This document shows, piece after piece, positions 33,349 through 42,253 of a stretch of DNA of 64,000 nucleotides. Where the stretch lies: NCBI RefSeq assembly GCF_963666665.1, contig NZ_OY762999.1:3105501-3169500 (forward strand), written 5' to 3'. Under the pieces are notes generated by a model. It made no database searches, was not told the DNA's origin, and saw only the letters and a list, made by a program, of their open reading frames with translations. Numbering within the stretch: the stretch's first letter is position 1; the number at the start of each line of letters is the position of its first letter. This DNA comes from Maridesulfovibrio sp. (lineage in GTDB: Bacteria; Desulfobacterota; Desulfovibrionia; Desulfovibrionales; Desulfovibrionaceae). The position numbers and the translations under genes are program-made.

Positions 33349-35340
33349 TTAGTTGGGGATGATCTGGTGGTATGCTTTCTTGAAAATGACAGTTTCGCCT
33401 TTTTCAACATCGTACTTGGAGTTGACGAAGCATTTCCACTTGGAATCATCGAGACCCATGAAGTCACCACGGTAGTAGAAACCGGGGTAACGGGACTCTT
33501 CACGGAATTCAATGTGCTGCATGTGCAGGCGTACAGTCCACAGTCTGTGGAACTGCTCCCAGCAGCGCATGAGTTCGTGGAGGTCGCGAGCAGCCAGTTT
33601 TCTGGAGTCTTCTTCGAGCATTTCGAGAAGTTTGAAACCGGTGTGCAGGAGAGACTTAGAAGTCACGTACATGGTACCAACACCACCACCGTATTCATCA
33701 GTTGCCTTAACGAGGCGCATCATGAAGTTTTTGGGAGTAATGTAGTTGGGGTTAACTACGGGGTCGGTAGAGATGCCTTTACCGGCTTCGTAGGTGTACC
33801 AAGGCTGGTAGATCTCTTTAGCGAGGTCAGCAGCATTTTCTTTCAGAGCGGGTTTGAAGTCCTTGTGGTCAACAACCCAGCGTACCATCTGCTTACCAAC
33901 GATACGACCTTCAGCGTGAGAACCGGAAGAGAACTTGTGACCGGATGCACCAACACCGTCAGCACAGGTCCAGAGGCCGTTAACGGTGGTCATACGGTTG
34001 TAGACTTTACCGTTGTCAGCTTTAACTTTGTAATCTTCGGGAACCCAGTCTTCGTCCGGACCGGAAGTCCAGATACCGCAGCAACCGGAGTGAGAACCGA
34101 GGAGGTAAGGCTCGGTGGGCATGATTTCGGAACCGGAGTTTTCAGGTTCGATGTTCTGACAAGCCCAGAGGTTAGCCTGACCAACACACATGTCGAGGAA
34201 GTCTTCCCAAGCTTCGGACTCAAGGTGCTTCTGCTCAGCAGGGGTCAGTTCTTTAAAGGTGTTCTGCAGTGCGGTAGCGGTATCCATGTAGATGGGGCCG
34301 CGGCCTTCACGCATTTCACGGAGCATCATGTGGTTACGCAGACAGGTCGGGATAACGTGACCTTTAGCGTAGCCGCGATCTTCGTAAGGCTTGAGCATTG
34401 CGCGGTTAGTTTCGCAGTAGTCTTCGCCTTTGTAGTTGGTTGCTTTAGCTTTGAAGAGCAGGAACCATGCACCAACCGGACCGTAACCGTCTTTAAAACG
34501 AGCGGGTACGAAGCGGTTTTCCATCATGGTCATTTCAGCGCCAACCTGAGCACACATGGTGTAGGTGGAACCAGCGTTCCATACGGGGTACCATGCACGA
34601 CCCATACCTTCACCAGTGGAGCGAGGACGGTAAACGTTAACAGCACCACCGCAAGCTACAACAGCTGCGTTACATTTGAAAACGTATACTTTGTTTTCAC
34701 GAGTGGAGAAACCTACAGCACCAGCGATACGGTTAGGCTCGTTGGCATCCAGAAGCATCTTAACGATGAAGACGCGTTCCATGTAGTTATCTTCGCCGAG
34801 AGCCATTTTAGCTGCTTCAGCAACGATGCACTTGTAGGACTCACCGTTGATCATCATCTGCCAGCGACCGGAGCGTACGCATGCGTCGCCGTTGCGCAGA
34901 GAGAGACCAGCTGCTTTAGCTGCAGCACCGTCGAGGTTTTTACCGTCTTTTTTGATCCAGCAGGGAAGGCCCCACTCTTCAAAAAGGTGAACGGAGTCAT
35001 CAACGTGACGGCCAAGGTCAAAAATAAGGTCTTCACGAACGAGGCCCATGAGGTCAGTACGAACCATGCGTACGTAGTCATCAGCGTCGTTTTCGCCGAG
35101 GTAGGTGTTGATAGCGGAAAGACCCTGTGCAACAGCACCGGAACGTTCCATAGCAGCTTTATCGAGAAGCATGATGGAGATGTCGCCACCAGTTTTTTCG
35201 ATCCAGCGCATTGCTTCATAAGCAACACCGCAGTTACCCATACCACCACCGACGAGAAGAATATCAACGTCTTTTTCTATAAGCTCAGGTTCTGCGAGAG
35301 CAACACCTTTGGAAGCTTCTTTACTAGGGAGAAGAGGCAT
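33349..35340 (-). CDS. aprA: Adenylylsulfate reductase, alpha subunit
   Basis: A 663-aa FAD enzyme reducing APS to sulfite and AMP in the cytoplasm. The N-terminal flavin fold shows DVDILLVGGGMGNCGVAYEA; further family landmarks include YVRMVRTDLMGLVREDLIFD and RPRSTGEGMGRAWYP, and a C-terminal FYYRGDFMGLDDSKW. Length matches the family (about 660 aa). It is paired with aprB upstream and transcribed away from sat. An AAGGAGG site precedes the ATG. Confidence 0.98.
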   Translation of the reverse strand: MPLLPSKEASKGVALAEPELIEKDVDILLVGGGMGNCGVAYEAMRWIEKTGGDISIMLLDKAAMERSGAVAQGLSAINTYLGENDADDYVRMVRTDLMGLVREDLIFDLGRHVDDSVHLFEEWGLPCWIKKDGKNLDGAAAKAAGLSLRNGDACVRSGRWQMMINGESYKCIVAEAAKMALGEDNYMERVFIVKMLLDANEPNRIAGAVGFSTRENKVYVFKCNAAVVACGGAVNVYRPRSTGEGMGRAWYPVWNAGSTYTMCAQVGAEMTMMENRFVPARFKDGYGPVGAWFLLFKAKATNYKGEDYCETNRAMLKPYEDRGYAKGHVIPTCLRNHMMLREMREGRGPIYMDTATALQNTFKELTPAEQKHLESEAWEDFLDMCVGQANLWACQNIEPENSGSEIMPTEPYLLGSHSGCCGIWTSGPDEDWVPEDYKVKADNGKVYNRMTTVNGLWTCADGVGASGHKFSSGSHAEGRIVGKQMVRWVVDHKDFKPALKENAADLAKEIYQPWYTYEAGKGISTDPVVNPNYITPKNFMMRLVKATDEYGGGVGTMYVTSKSLLHTGFKLLEMLEEDSRKLAARDLHELMRCWEQFHRLWTVRLHMQHIEFREESRYPGFYYRGDFMGLDDSKWKCFVNSKYDVEKGETVIFKKAYHQIIPN

Positions 35341-35408
35341 GTTTCCTCCTTAATTAGGTTTTTTAGATTACGTGAATTAATACACCTAAGACAAAAGCTT
35401 AGTAGTTA

Positions 35409-35894
35409 TTAATCCAGATCCTTCCAAGCAGTAGTCTTGTCTGCGTCAGCAACGTCAAACTTCTGTCCGAGAACTTCTTTGGGCTGTGCCAGTGCAGTTT
35501 CGGTGAAGAGGAGTTCGCTGTCGAGATCGCCCGGCTCGGGTTTACCTTCATAAGGTTTGATAGAACCTTCAGGGGTAGTGCGGATGGGGAACTTGAAGCG
35601 TTTTACGTTACCGTTACGGAATTTAACGGTCCACATGATGTCTTCAGCAGAACGCATGGGGATGGAAGTACCACCCATGGGTGCGAAGTCACCGTAGGGA
35701 CGTGCTTCGATAGCGCCCTGGGGACAAATTTTAACGCAGGAGTAACACTCCCAGCATCCTTCGGGTTCCTGGTTGTAAGCCCGCATTTCTTCGGGATCCA
35801 GGATCATAAGATCGTTAGGGCAGATGTACATGCAGGCGGTTTTTTCTCCACCTTTACAGCCATCACACTTTTCCGGATTGACAAAGGTCGGCAT
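35409..35894 (-). CDS. aprB: Adenylylsulfate reductase, beta subunit
   Basis: A 161-aa iron-sulfur subunit carrying two [4Fe-4S] clusters. The first motif is the unusual spaced CDGCKGGEKTACMYICP, the second CWECYSCVKICPQGAI. The long C-terminal tail that wraps around AprA is present (about residues 95-161). It passes electrons, likely from QmoABC, to the AprA flavin. It is the first gene of aprBA; the ATG has AGGAGG upstream. Confidence 0.98.
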   Translation of the reverse strand: MPTFVNPEKCDGCKGGEKTACMYICPNDLMILDPEEMRAYNQEPEGCWECYSCVKICPQGAIEARPYGDFAPMGGTSIPMRSAEDIMWTVKFRNGNVKRFKFPIRTTPEGSIKPYEGKPEPGDLDSELLFTETALAQPKEVLGQKFDVADADKTTAWKDLD

Positions 35895-36500
35895 ACCTAG
35901 TCCTCCTAAAAGGGTTTAATGTTATCAATCACCGACATCCTATAACCATTTATAATCTTGCCTAAAGTTCAAGGCTCGTGAAATTAGTAACTATCAAGCC
36001 CCTCACTCGGTGTCAAGGCGAAAGTGAAATTTAGAACAAGCTAATTTCAAATCCGCTGTATAAACGGCTTAGAAACACTGTCGCCAAGGTTCCAAAAATA
36101 CCAAAAAACGGCTCAGGCCTTAAGCGACAAAACAATAATGTGTTCCATCATGGATTGGTATTTAGTTCAATCTAGCCTTTAATTGCAAGCCTTTTTTTCA
36201 GATTGTGGGATTTTCTTCACAACTGCCCTAACAAACCGATTTTACATGTCAACGGCATAGACTTTTGTCTAATATTCTCTAGACAGAGTCAAAATAATAG
36301 CTACATATAATATGACAATTTAACATTCAATTCTAACTGTGAAATATAGCCATAAGCGCCCACACACGACTCTTTCAAAAAAAAGATCCGTAGGCTCTTT
36401 CAAACAACCCACCAGACTTAAACAGACCCAAAACCTATTACTTCTCACTAAGCAACTAAAATAACTACTTTAATATACATAAACTTTCTGACAGACACCA
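35895..36500. promoter_or_regulatory. Long intergenic region between divergent aprB and sat
   Basis: A 0.9-kb gap (35895-36795) with no supported gene. In this part I see a TTGTG-N10-CACAA inverted repeat (36203-36222) and a cluster of TAGAC elements (36258-36284) made of a 14-bp palindrome TAGACTTTTGTCTA plus a further TAGAC copy. On the aprB side TTGACA (36016-36011, minus strand) is the best -35 candidate, with GATAGT 15 nt on. GTGAA half-sites occur at 35979 and 36023. Confidence 0.5.
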
Positions 36501-36517
36501 AACCGACCTTTTGACTA

Positions 36518-36533
36518 AGTGAAAATTTTCACT
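36518..36533. promoter_or_regulatory. Palindromic operator upstream of sat (CRP/FNR-type HcpR or Rex-like)
   Basis: AGTGAAAATTTTCACT is a perfect 16-bp palindrome of the form GTGA-N6-TCAC, flanked by A/T. Its centre lies about 61 bp before the predicted sat transcription start, the classic class I activator position. HcpR sites and Rex sites (GTGAA-N4-TTCAC core) share this spacing, so the sequence alone does not separate them. Confidence 0.65.
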
Positions 36534-36550
36534 CTATTTCAATTTTGGCC

Positions 36551-36579
36551 TTGACATTTCTTTCACAAACCATTCATAA
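36551..36579 (+). promoter_or_regulatory. Predicted sat promoter with overlapping Rex-like site
   Basis: TTGACA (36551-36556), a 17-nt spacer and CATAAC (36574-36579) form a good sigma-70-type promoter. The 18 bp from 36551 to 36568 match 11 of 14 defined positions of TTGTGAA-N4-TTCACAA, with an intact TTCACAA half. A repressor bound there would cover the -35 box. The 5' untranslated leader would be about 210 nt. Confidence 0.6.
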
Positions 36580-36586
36580 CCCCTCT

Positions 36587-36795
36587 TAAGCTTTATGGAG
36601 AAAAAGCGTTTTAGGACTATCCTGATAATGCACTCCATGATAATGGTTTTTTACGAATTTTCGTTCCGCAGACCCGCTTCAACCATAGAAGCGCAGCCTC
36701 CATAATTATACTCGGAGGCCGAAGATTTCTTATCAGGAGGTCTTGCGGAAGGGCCAAGGTGTTGAAAAAAATAATTACTACAAGGAGACGTAAAC
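36587..36795 (+). other. Long 5' leader of sat
   Basis: About 210 nt between the predicted transcription start and the sat ATG. It contains a small hairpin GCCTCC / GGAGGC (36696-36719) and a strong AAGGAGA ribosome-binding site at 36781-36787. I see no known riboswitch motif. Confidence 0.4.
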
Positions 36796-38076
36796 ATGTC
36801 TAAGCTCGTAGCCCCTCACGGTGGTAAAGGTCTTGTATGCTGCCTGCTCGAAGGCGCAGAACTCGCTGCTGAACAGAAAAAAGCAGAAGGCCTGAAACAG
36901 ATCGAAATTTCTGCCCGCGCAAAGGGTGACCTCATCATGATGGGATGTGGTGGCTTCTCTCCCCTGAATGGCTTCATGGGTAAAGAAGACTGGAAAGGCG
37001 TTTGTGAAAAATTCCTGCTGACCGACGGCACCTTCTGGCCTGTACCGGTTACCCTCGACACCGACAACGAAGACGTTAAAGTCGGCGATGAAATCGCACT
37101 CGTTAACAACGGTGAAGTATACGCAACCATGCAGATCACCGAAAAATACGAAATGACCGAAGAAGACAAGAAATGGGAATGCTACCAGGTCTTCAAAGGT
37201 GAAGGTGAAGAATCTGCAGACGATATCTTCTGGAAAACCGCTCTTGAAGATCACCCCGGTGTTCAGATGGTTATGGCTCAGAAGAAATACAACCTCGCTG
37301 GCCCCGTTAAAGTTCTCTCCGAAGGTGAGTACCCCGAACAGTACAAAGGCGTTTACCTGCGTCCCGCAGAAACCCGTGCAATGTTCGACGAAAAAGGCTG
37401 GTCCACTGTTTCCGCTCTCCAGCTGCGTAACCCCATGCACCGCTCTCACGAATTCCTGGCAAAAATCTCCATCGAAGTTTGTGACGGTTGTCTGATCCAC
37501 TCCCTGATCGGTAACCTCAAGCCCGGTGACATTCCGGCTGAAGTTCGTGTTAAAGCTATCGACACTCTCGTTGAGCACTACTTCGTTAAAGAAAACGTTA
37601 TCCAGGCTGGTTACCCCCTCGATATGCGTTACGCAGGTCCCCGTGAAGGCCTCCTCCACGCTACCTTCCGTCAGAACTACGGTGTTAACCGCATGCTGAT
37701 CGGTCGTGACCACGCTGGTGTTGGTGACTTCTACGGTTTGTTCGAAGCTCAGGAAATCTTCGACAGAATTCCTTACGCAACCGAAGCTTGCCCCGAGCCC
37801 GGCAAAGCTCTCCTGTGTGAGCCCATGAAGATTGACTGGACTTTCTACTGCTACAAATGTGATGGCATGGCTTCCCTGAGAACCTGCCCCCACAACAAAG
37901 AAGAGCGCGTAATCCTTTCCGGTACCAAACTGCGTAAAGCTCTCTCCGAAGGCGCTGAGATCGTAGATCACTTCGGTCGTGACGAAGTTCTCGTACAGCT
38001 TCGCGAATACTACGAAGGCCTCACCGAAAAGGTTGAAGTCAAAATGCAGGGCGCAGCTTCCGGCGACGCAATGTAA
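36796..38076 (+). CDS. sat: Sulfate adenylyltransferase (ATP sulfurylase)
   Basis: A 426-aa cytoplasmic homo-oligomeric-type enzyme making APS from sulfate and ATP. It has the ATP/sulfate motif LRNPMHRSHE near residue 214 and the GRDHAG motif near 300. The C-terminal part has CYKCDGMASLRTCPH, the three-Cys-plus-His pattern expected for the zinc/cobalt site known in Desulfovibrio ATP sulfurylases. No APS-kinase domain is fused. It is divergent from aprBA and followed by its own terminator, so probably monocistronic. Confidence 0.98.
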   Translation: MSKLVAPHGGKGLVCCLLEGAELAAEQKKAEGLKQIEISARAKGDLIMMGCGGFSPLNGFMGKEDWKGVCEKFLLTDGTFWPVPVTLDTDNEDVKVGDEIALVNNGEVYATMQITEKYEMTEEDKKWECYQVFKGEGEESADDIFWKTALEDHPGVQMVMAQKKYNLAGPVKVLSEGEYPEQYKGVYLRPAETRAMFDEKGWSTVSALQLRNPMHRSHEFLAKISIEVCDGCLIHSLIGNLKPGDIPAEVRVKAIDTLVEHYFVKENVIQAGYPLDMRYAGPREGLLHATFRQNYGVNRMLIGRDHAGVGDFYGLFEAQEIFDRIPYATEACPEPGKALLCEPMKIDWTFYCYKCDGMASLRTCPHNKEERVILSGTKLRKALSEGAEIVDHFGRDEVLVQLREYYEGLTEKVEVKMQGAASGDAM

Positions 38077-38104
38077 TTTAAGTAGTATTACTACTTGCTT
38101 ATTC

Positions 38105-38140
38105 AGGGGGGAGGCGGTTTTCGCCTCTCCCCTTTTCTTT
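38105..38140 (+). terminator. Intrinsic terminator of sat
   Basis: A GC-rich stem GGGGGAGGCG / CGCCTCTCCCC with one bulge and a GTTTT-type loop, followed by TTTTCTTTT. Confidence 0.9.
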
Positions 38141-38256
38141 TCATTACGGGCGAATAGGGCTTCTTTTTTACACGGCAAATCAGAGGGGTTGCCCATCGGG
38201 AGAAATCGCGCTATTAAGGTGGACTTCTCTATATCACATTTCAGGAAACTAAAATA

Positions 38257-39897
38257 ATGCCCGAATATAAAAAATTTGAACGTTCCGGCGGTGCCGCACC
38301 GCGTAGACAGTCCCTGCTCGACGAAATCAAAGAGCTGGACGCAAGACTTCTTTCCCTCGTATCCCGCAGAAACTACCTTATGGGTAAAGCTGCCAGCAAG
38401 CGCAAACAGAAAGGTCTGCCTCTTGGTGATCCGGATATGGAAAGACGTATCTTTGAAACTTGGTCTGCAGAAGCCGGTCCAAAAAAATTCGATCTCAAAA
38501 CAGCACGCCGTGTTTTCGAACAGCTCAACAACCTTGCTTATGCTGGTGTTGCCAAGCCTGAGAACCGCAAGCTTTCTACATATGTACTTTCTCCGCCCCA
38601 GAAACCTGTGGACGTTACTTTTGACGGTCCCGGTTCCCTTTTTCAGTCCAAGCTCTGGATAGCTCTTAGTGCTGCTTCCGGAGCAGAAGCAAAAATGGGT
38701 CCCCTGTGCGTTAACGATGAGATCACTGAACTTATCAAAGCACTCAATCAGGCTGGCGCACACCTTTCATGGGATGGCGAGACTATTGACTCCCGCTCCG
38801 GAGACGGAATCGAATTTGAAGAAAAGCTGATCTTTGCCGGGGACAATGCCATGACCATGTTCTTGACAATTGCTTTCGGTCTCAAAACTGTTGGCAAGTT
38901 CAAGATCGCCGGCGGCCCCATCCTTAAGCAGTACGACTCCAGACCTCTGGCCGAAGTTCTCTCTCCGCTGGGTGCAAGACTCAATACTCTTGACCTGCAG
39001 AGCCACGGCTTACCCGCCCGTCTCGAATGCGGTGGCCGCATGGCTTCATCCATTGAAATTTCTGAAGACATTCCTGCCGAATTTATCTCCGCTCTTGCTC
39101 TGGCCGCGTGGACCTATCCGCAGGGATTGACCTTTAAATTTGCAGAAGGATGGCATGGAGCAGGACTGCTTAAAGAAGTTGTTGCTGTACTCAAAAAATG
39201 CGGCGTTGCAGCTAAGCTCAACGAAACTGAATGTTCTATTCCCGCAACAAAGGAAATATCTGTTCCTGAACAGCCTTCTATTGCACTGGAACCTGAACTT
39301 TGTGCCGCACTGCTGGCCATGCCCGCCTTCAGCAATGGACAGGTAACTCTTAACGGTTACTGGCCTAAAACAAAAACCGCTGAAGATGCCCTCAGAATCC
39401 TGAAGGCCGGTGGTCTTAATGTTGAAATTTCCAAAGGAAGCATCACTGCAACCAAGGGTGAAGCCGCAGCAGAAGCCTCCTTTGACTTCGGAAATGCTAA
39501 CGACCTCTTCCCCGTAGGCCTTGCCCTCGCAGTCAACACCCGTTCCGAATGCAAAGTCAGCAACATTGCTGATGCAGTGATGTTTGAACAGGGTATTGAA
39601 CTGCTTGAACGCCTCGGAATCAAATACGAACGCGGCGACGAAGAGCTTACCGTTCTTCCCGGCAGACTCAAATGGGACGAAGCATGGTCCGCACCTACTC
39701 CCTTCTTCGGTATTGCTCTCGGTCTCATGGCCTGGATGCGCCCGGGAATCTCTCTTGAAAACCCCGGCGACATCTCCGATCTCTGGCCTCGTTACTGGAC
39801 CCTCTACAACAGCCTGCCGGAAATCAACGGACTCAAAGACCCTGAGGTTAAGAAAAAAGATGAATCAACAACCCGAAGAAGAATTAAAATCGACTAG
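38257..39897 (+). CDS. EPSP-synthase-like protein with chorismate-mutase-like N terminus (probable pseudoenzyme)
   Basis: A 546-aa protein. Residues about 17-100 look like an AroQ chorismate mutase helix bundle (LDARLLSLVSRR...DPDMERRIFETW). Residues about 118-515 follow the EPSP-synthase (AroA) fold pattern: GPGSLFQSKLWIALSAAS, FAGDNAMTMFLTIAF, GGPILKQYDSRPLAEVL, IPAEFISALALAAW. However, the catalytic residues look replaced: the usual PGSKSxxxR is GSLFQSKL, NAGTxxR is DNAMTMF, SSQ is PAE and KESDR is MFEQG. In the mutase part only some active-site charges remain. It may be regulatory, or have another substrate. AGGAAAC precedes the ATG. Confidence 0.7.
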   Translation: MPEYKKFERSGGAAPRRQSLLDEIKELDARLLSLVSRRNYLMGKAASKRKQKGLPLGDPDMERRIFETWSAEAGPKKFDLKTARRVFEQLNNLAYAGVAKPENRKLSTYVLSPPQKPVDVTFDGPGSLFQSKLWIALSAASGAEAKMGPLCVNDEITELIKALNQAGAHLSWDGETIDSRSGDGIEFEEKLIFAGDNAMTMFLTIAFGLKTVGKFKIAGGPILKQYDSRPLAEVLSPLGARLNTLDLQSHGLPARLECGGRMASSIEISEDIPAEFISALALAAWTYPQGLTFKFAEGWHGAGLLKEVVAVLKKCGVAAKLNETECSIPATKEISVPEQPSIALEPELCAALLAMPAFSNGQVTLNGYWPKTKTAEDALRILKAGGLNVEISKGSITATKGEAAAEASFDFGNANDLFPVGLALAVNTRSECKVSNIADAVMFEQGIELLERLGIKYERGDEELTVLPGRLKWDEAWSAPTPFFGIALGLMAWMRPGISLENPGDISDLWPRYWTLYNSLPEINGLKDPEVKKKDESTTRRRIKID

Positions 39898-40114
39898 CAT
39901 CCCTGAGATCGAAGTAGAAATCGAAAACTTCAAGAAAGAACTTACACTCTGCCAGCAGCGCACCAAAGAACTGCTGGCGAGTGAAGATCCTTCTGAAGGG
40001 ATCTATTTTGCCAAAGAAATCTTCGATTCTCAGCAAAATAAACTGCGTCTGGAAGCAGAGATTGACATCCGTCAACGAAAAATAAACCGAATGCGCCTCG
40101 GAATGGAAGGATAA
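39860..40114 (+). CDS. Small coiled-coil protein (84 aa)
   Basis: An 84-aa charged, helical protein (EIEVEIENFKKELTLCQQRTKEL, later KLRLEAEIDIRQRKINRMRL). It starts inside the last 38 nt of the EPSP-synthase-like gene in another frame, suggesting translational coupling. No domain is recognised. The longer open frame upstream in this phase is a shadow of the preceding gene and is not included. Confidence 0.6.
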   Translation: MNQQPEEELKSTSIPEIEVEIENFKKELTLCQQRTKELLASEDPSEGIYFAKEIFDSQQNKLRLEAEIDIRQRKINRMRLGMEG

Positions 40115-40236
40115 TAGCTCCCCGCCTTCTCATAACAGCTTTAGCGGGCACTTTATGAAGTACGCGGGAATGCGACGGACAACAGGACACTTAGTTTCAA
40201 ATCGCTTAAGAAAAGCACAATCATACCGGAGGTATC

Positions 40237-42153
40237 ATGGGTTTAAATATTACTGAAAAGATCATATCTGCACATCTTTTGAATGGCAAAATGGAGCCGG
40301 GAACAGAAGTCGGACTACGAATTGATCAAACTCTTACCCAGGATGCCACCGGCACCATGGCTTATCTGCAGTTTGAAGCGATGGGCATTGATACTGTCCA
40401 GACCGAACTTTCCGTAAGTTACGTTGACCACAACACCCTGCAGATGGGTTTCCGCAACCCGGACGACCATCAGTACCTGCGCACAGTTGCTGCCAAGCAC
40501 GGCGTTGTTTTCTCCCCTGCCGGAACAGGCATCTGCCACCAGTTGCATTTGGAAAACTTTGCCAAACCGGGCAAAACCCTGATCGGTTCCGACAGCCACA
40601 CCCCCACCGCAGGGGGACTGGGTATGCTGGCTATGGGTGCGGGTGGGCTTTCTGTTGCTCTGGCAATGGCCGGACAGCCTTATTCCATTCCCATGCCCAA
40701 GGTGGTTAAGGTTGAGCTTACCGGTAAACTGACCGGATGGGCTTCCGCCAAAGATATTATCCTTAAGCTGCTTGAGCTCAAAACCGTTAAAGGCGGTGTG
40801 GGCAAGGTATTCGAATTCGCAGGCGAAGGCGTAAAGACACTTTCCGTACCTGAACGAGCCGTTATCACCAACATGGGCGCTGAATTGGGTGCTACAACCT
40901 CCATCTTCCCCAGTGATGAGAACACCAAGGCTTTCCTCAAGGCCATGGGCCGCGAAGAAGACTGGTCCGAGCTTATCGCCGATGCGGATGCAACTTACGC
41001 TGAAGTAGTTGAAATCAACCTTTCCGAACTGGAACCGCTGGTAGCACAGCCGCATATGCCGGACCGTGTTGTTACCGTTAAGTCCCTTGCCGGACTTAAG
41101 GTAAACCAGTCCGCCATCGGTTCCTGTACCAACTCTTCCTACTCCGACCTGAAGACGACCGCTATGATCCTGCAGGACCAGCAGTTGCCTGAGGGTGTGG
41201 ATCTGATGATCTCCCCCGGTTCCAAGCAGGTTCTCAAAATGCTTGCTTCCGACGGACTGATCGCCAACTTCATTGATTCCGGCGCAAGATTGCTTGAATG
41301 TACCTGCGGCCCCTGCATCGGCATGGGCGGCTCCCCCACTTCTGCCGGAGTCAGCGTACGTACCTTCAACCGTAACTTTGAAGGACGCAGCGGAACTCAG
41401 GATGCGCAGGTTTATCTTGCCAGCCCGCAGACTGCCGCCAAACTGGCACTTGCAGGTGAATTTACCGATCCGGCAACCTGGGGAACTCCTCCGGCCAAGA
41501 TCGATTTTCCTGAAGACGTTCCTTCAATCCGTCATCTGTTCATCTTCCCTCCTAAAAACAGGGACGAAGTTGAAATCGTGCGCGGTCCCAACATTGTTCC
41601 CCTTGAAACATTCTCCGCCCTGCCGGACCAGATTTCATCTGAAATCCGCCTCAAGGTCGAAGATGACATTACTACTGACCACATCCTGCCCGCAGGCGCG
41701 CAGATCACAGCACTGCGTTCCAACATTCCTGCGATCAGTGAATATATCTTCAGTCGTGTTGATGAAGGATTCGTCGGCCGTATGAAAGCTGCCGATAGCG
41801 GAATCATTCTCGGCGGAGAAAACTACGGACAGGGTTCAAGCCGCGAACATGCTGCTCTCGGCCCCCGTCATTTGGGTGTTGTTGCCGTTATTACCAAGTC
41901 CCTTGCACGCATTCATCGTGCAAATCTTATCAATTTTGGCATTCTACCCCTTGTACTCTCTGAAAAGAGCGATTACGACAAACTGTCGGAAGGTAGTAAA
42001 TTGACCATTGATACCACCACCATCACCCCCGGCGGAGAAACCACTGTCATGGCTGATGGAGCTGAAATCAAAGCCAAAAACGACCTTTCTGAAAAAGAAC
42101 TTGAGATCATAAAAGCCGGCGGCCTTTTGAACTACGTCGGTAAACAACTGTAA
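40237..42153 (+). CDS. acn: Aconitate hydratase
   Basis: A 638-aa [4Fe-4S] aconitase interconverting citrate and isocitrate. Cluster cysteines are in AIGSCTNSSYSDL and CTCGPCIGMGGSP. N-terminal HTPTAGGLGMLAMGAGGL and the C-terminal swivel domain motif YGQGSSREHAALGPRHLGV are intact. It is of the shorter single-subunit type common in Deltaproteobacteria. In a sulfate reducer it probably serves 2-oxoglutarate and glutamate synthesis. CGGAGG precedes the ATG. Confidence 0.95.
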   Translation: MGLNITEKIISAHLLNGKMEPGTEVGLRIDQTLTQDATGTMAYLQFEAMGIDTVQTELSVSYVDHNTLQMGFRNPDDHQYLRTVAAKHGVVFSPAGTGICHQLHLENFAKPGKTLIGSDSHTPTAGGLGMLAMGAGGLSVALAMAGQPYSIPMPKVVKVELTGKLTGWASAKDIILKLLELKTVKGGVGKVFEFAGEGVKTLSVPERAVITNMGAELGATTSIFPSDENTKAFLKAMGREEDWSELIADADATYAEVVEINLSELEPLVAQPHMPDRVVTVKSLAGLKVNQSAIGSCTNSSYSDLKTTAMILQDQQLPEGVDLMISPGSKQVLKMLASDGLIANFIDSGARLLECTCGPCIGMGGSPTSAGVSVRTFNRNFEGRSGTQDAQVYLASPQTAAKLALAGEFTDPATWGTPPAKIDFPEDVPSIRHLFIFPPKNRDEVEIVRGPNIVPLETFSALPDQISSEIRLKVEDDITTDHILPAGAQITALRSNIPAISEYIFSRVDEGFVGRMKAADSGIILGGENYGQGSSREHAALGPRHLGVVAVITKSLARIHRANLINFGILPLVLSEKSDYDKLSEGSKLTIDTTTITPGGETTVMADGAEIKAKNDLSEKELEIIKAGGLLNYVGKQL

Positions 42154-42160
42154 ATGAGTA

Positions 42161-42194
42161 TGGCAGGGCATCCGCAACGGTGGAAGCCCTGCCA
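42161..42194 (+). terminator. Hairpin between acn and the foldase gene
   Basis: A 9-bp stem TGGCAGGGC / GCCCTGCCA around a 16-nt loop. No T-run follows, so it is more likely an mRNA-stabilising or attenuating structure than a full terminator. Confidence 0.5.
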
Positions 42195-42253
42195 GTTAGA
42201 ATAGAATAAACACTTGAAAGCAGCACCTGCTGCAAACGGAGACTGAAGAAGCC

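Noticed and set aside
33319..35412. 697-codon plus-strand frame opposite aprA
   Set aside because: Antisense shadow of aprA.
36203..36222. TTGTG-N10-CACAA as an HcpR or Rex site
   Set aside because: The spacer is two bases longer than the N8 of those consensus sites; kept only as an unexplained inverted repeat.
36778..38763. 661-codon minus-strand frame opposite sat
   Set aside because: Antisense shadow of sat that also runs across the sat terminator.
39584..39859. Upstream extension of the 84-aa coiled-coil protein
   Set aside because: This part lies wholly inside the EPSP-synthase-like gene in another frame and translates to unrelated sequence.
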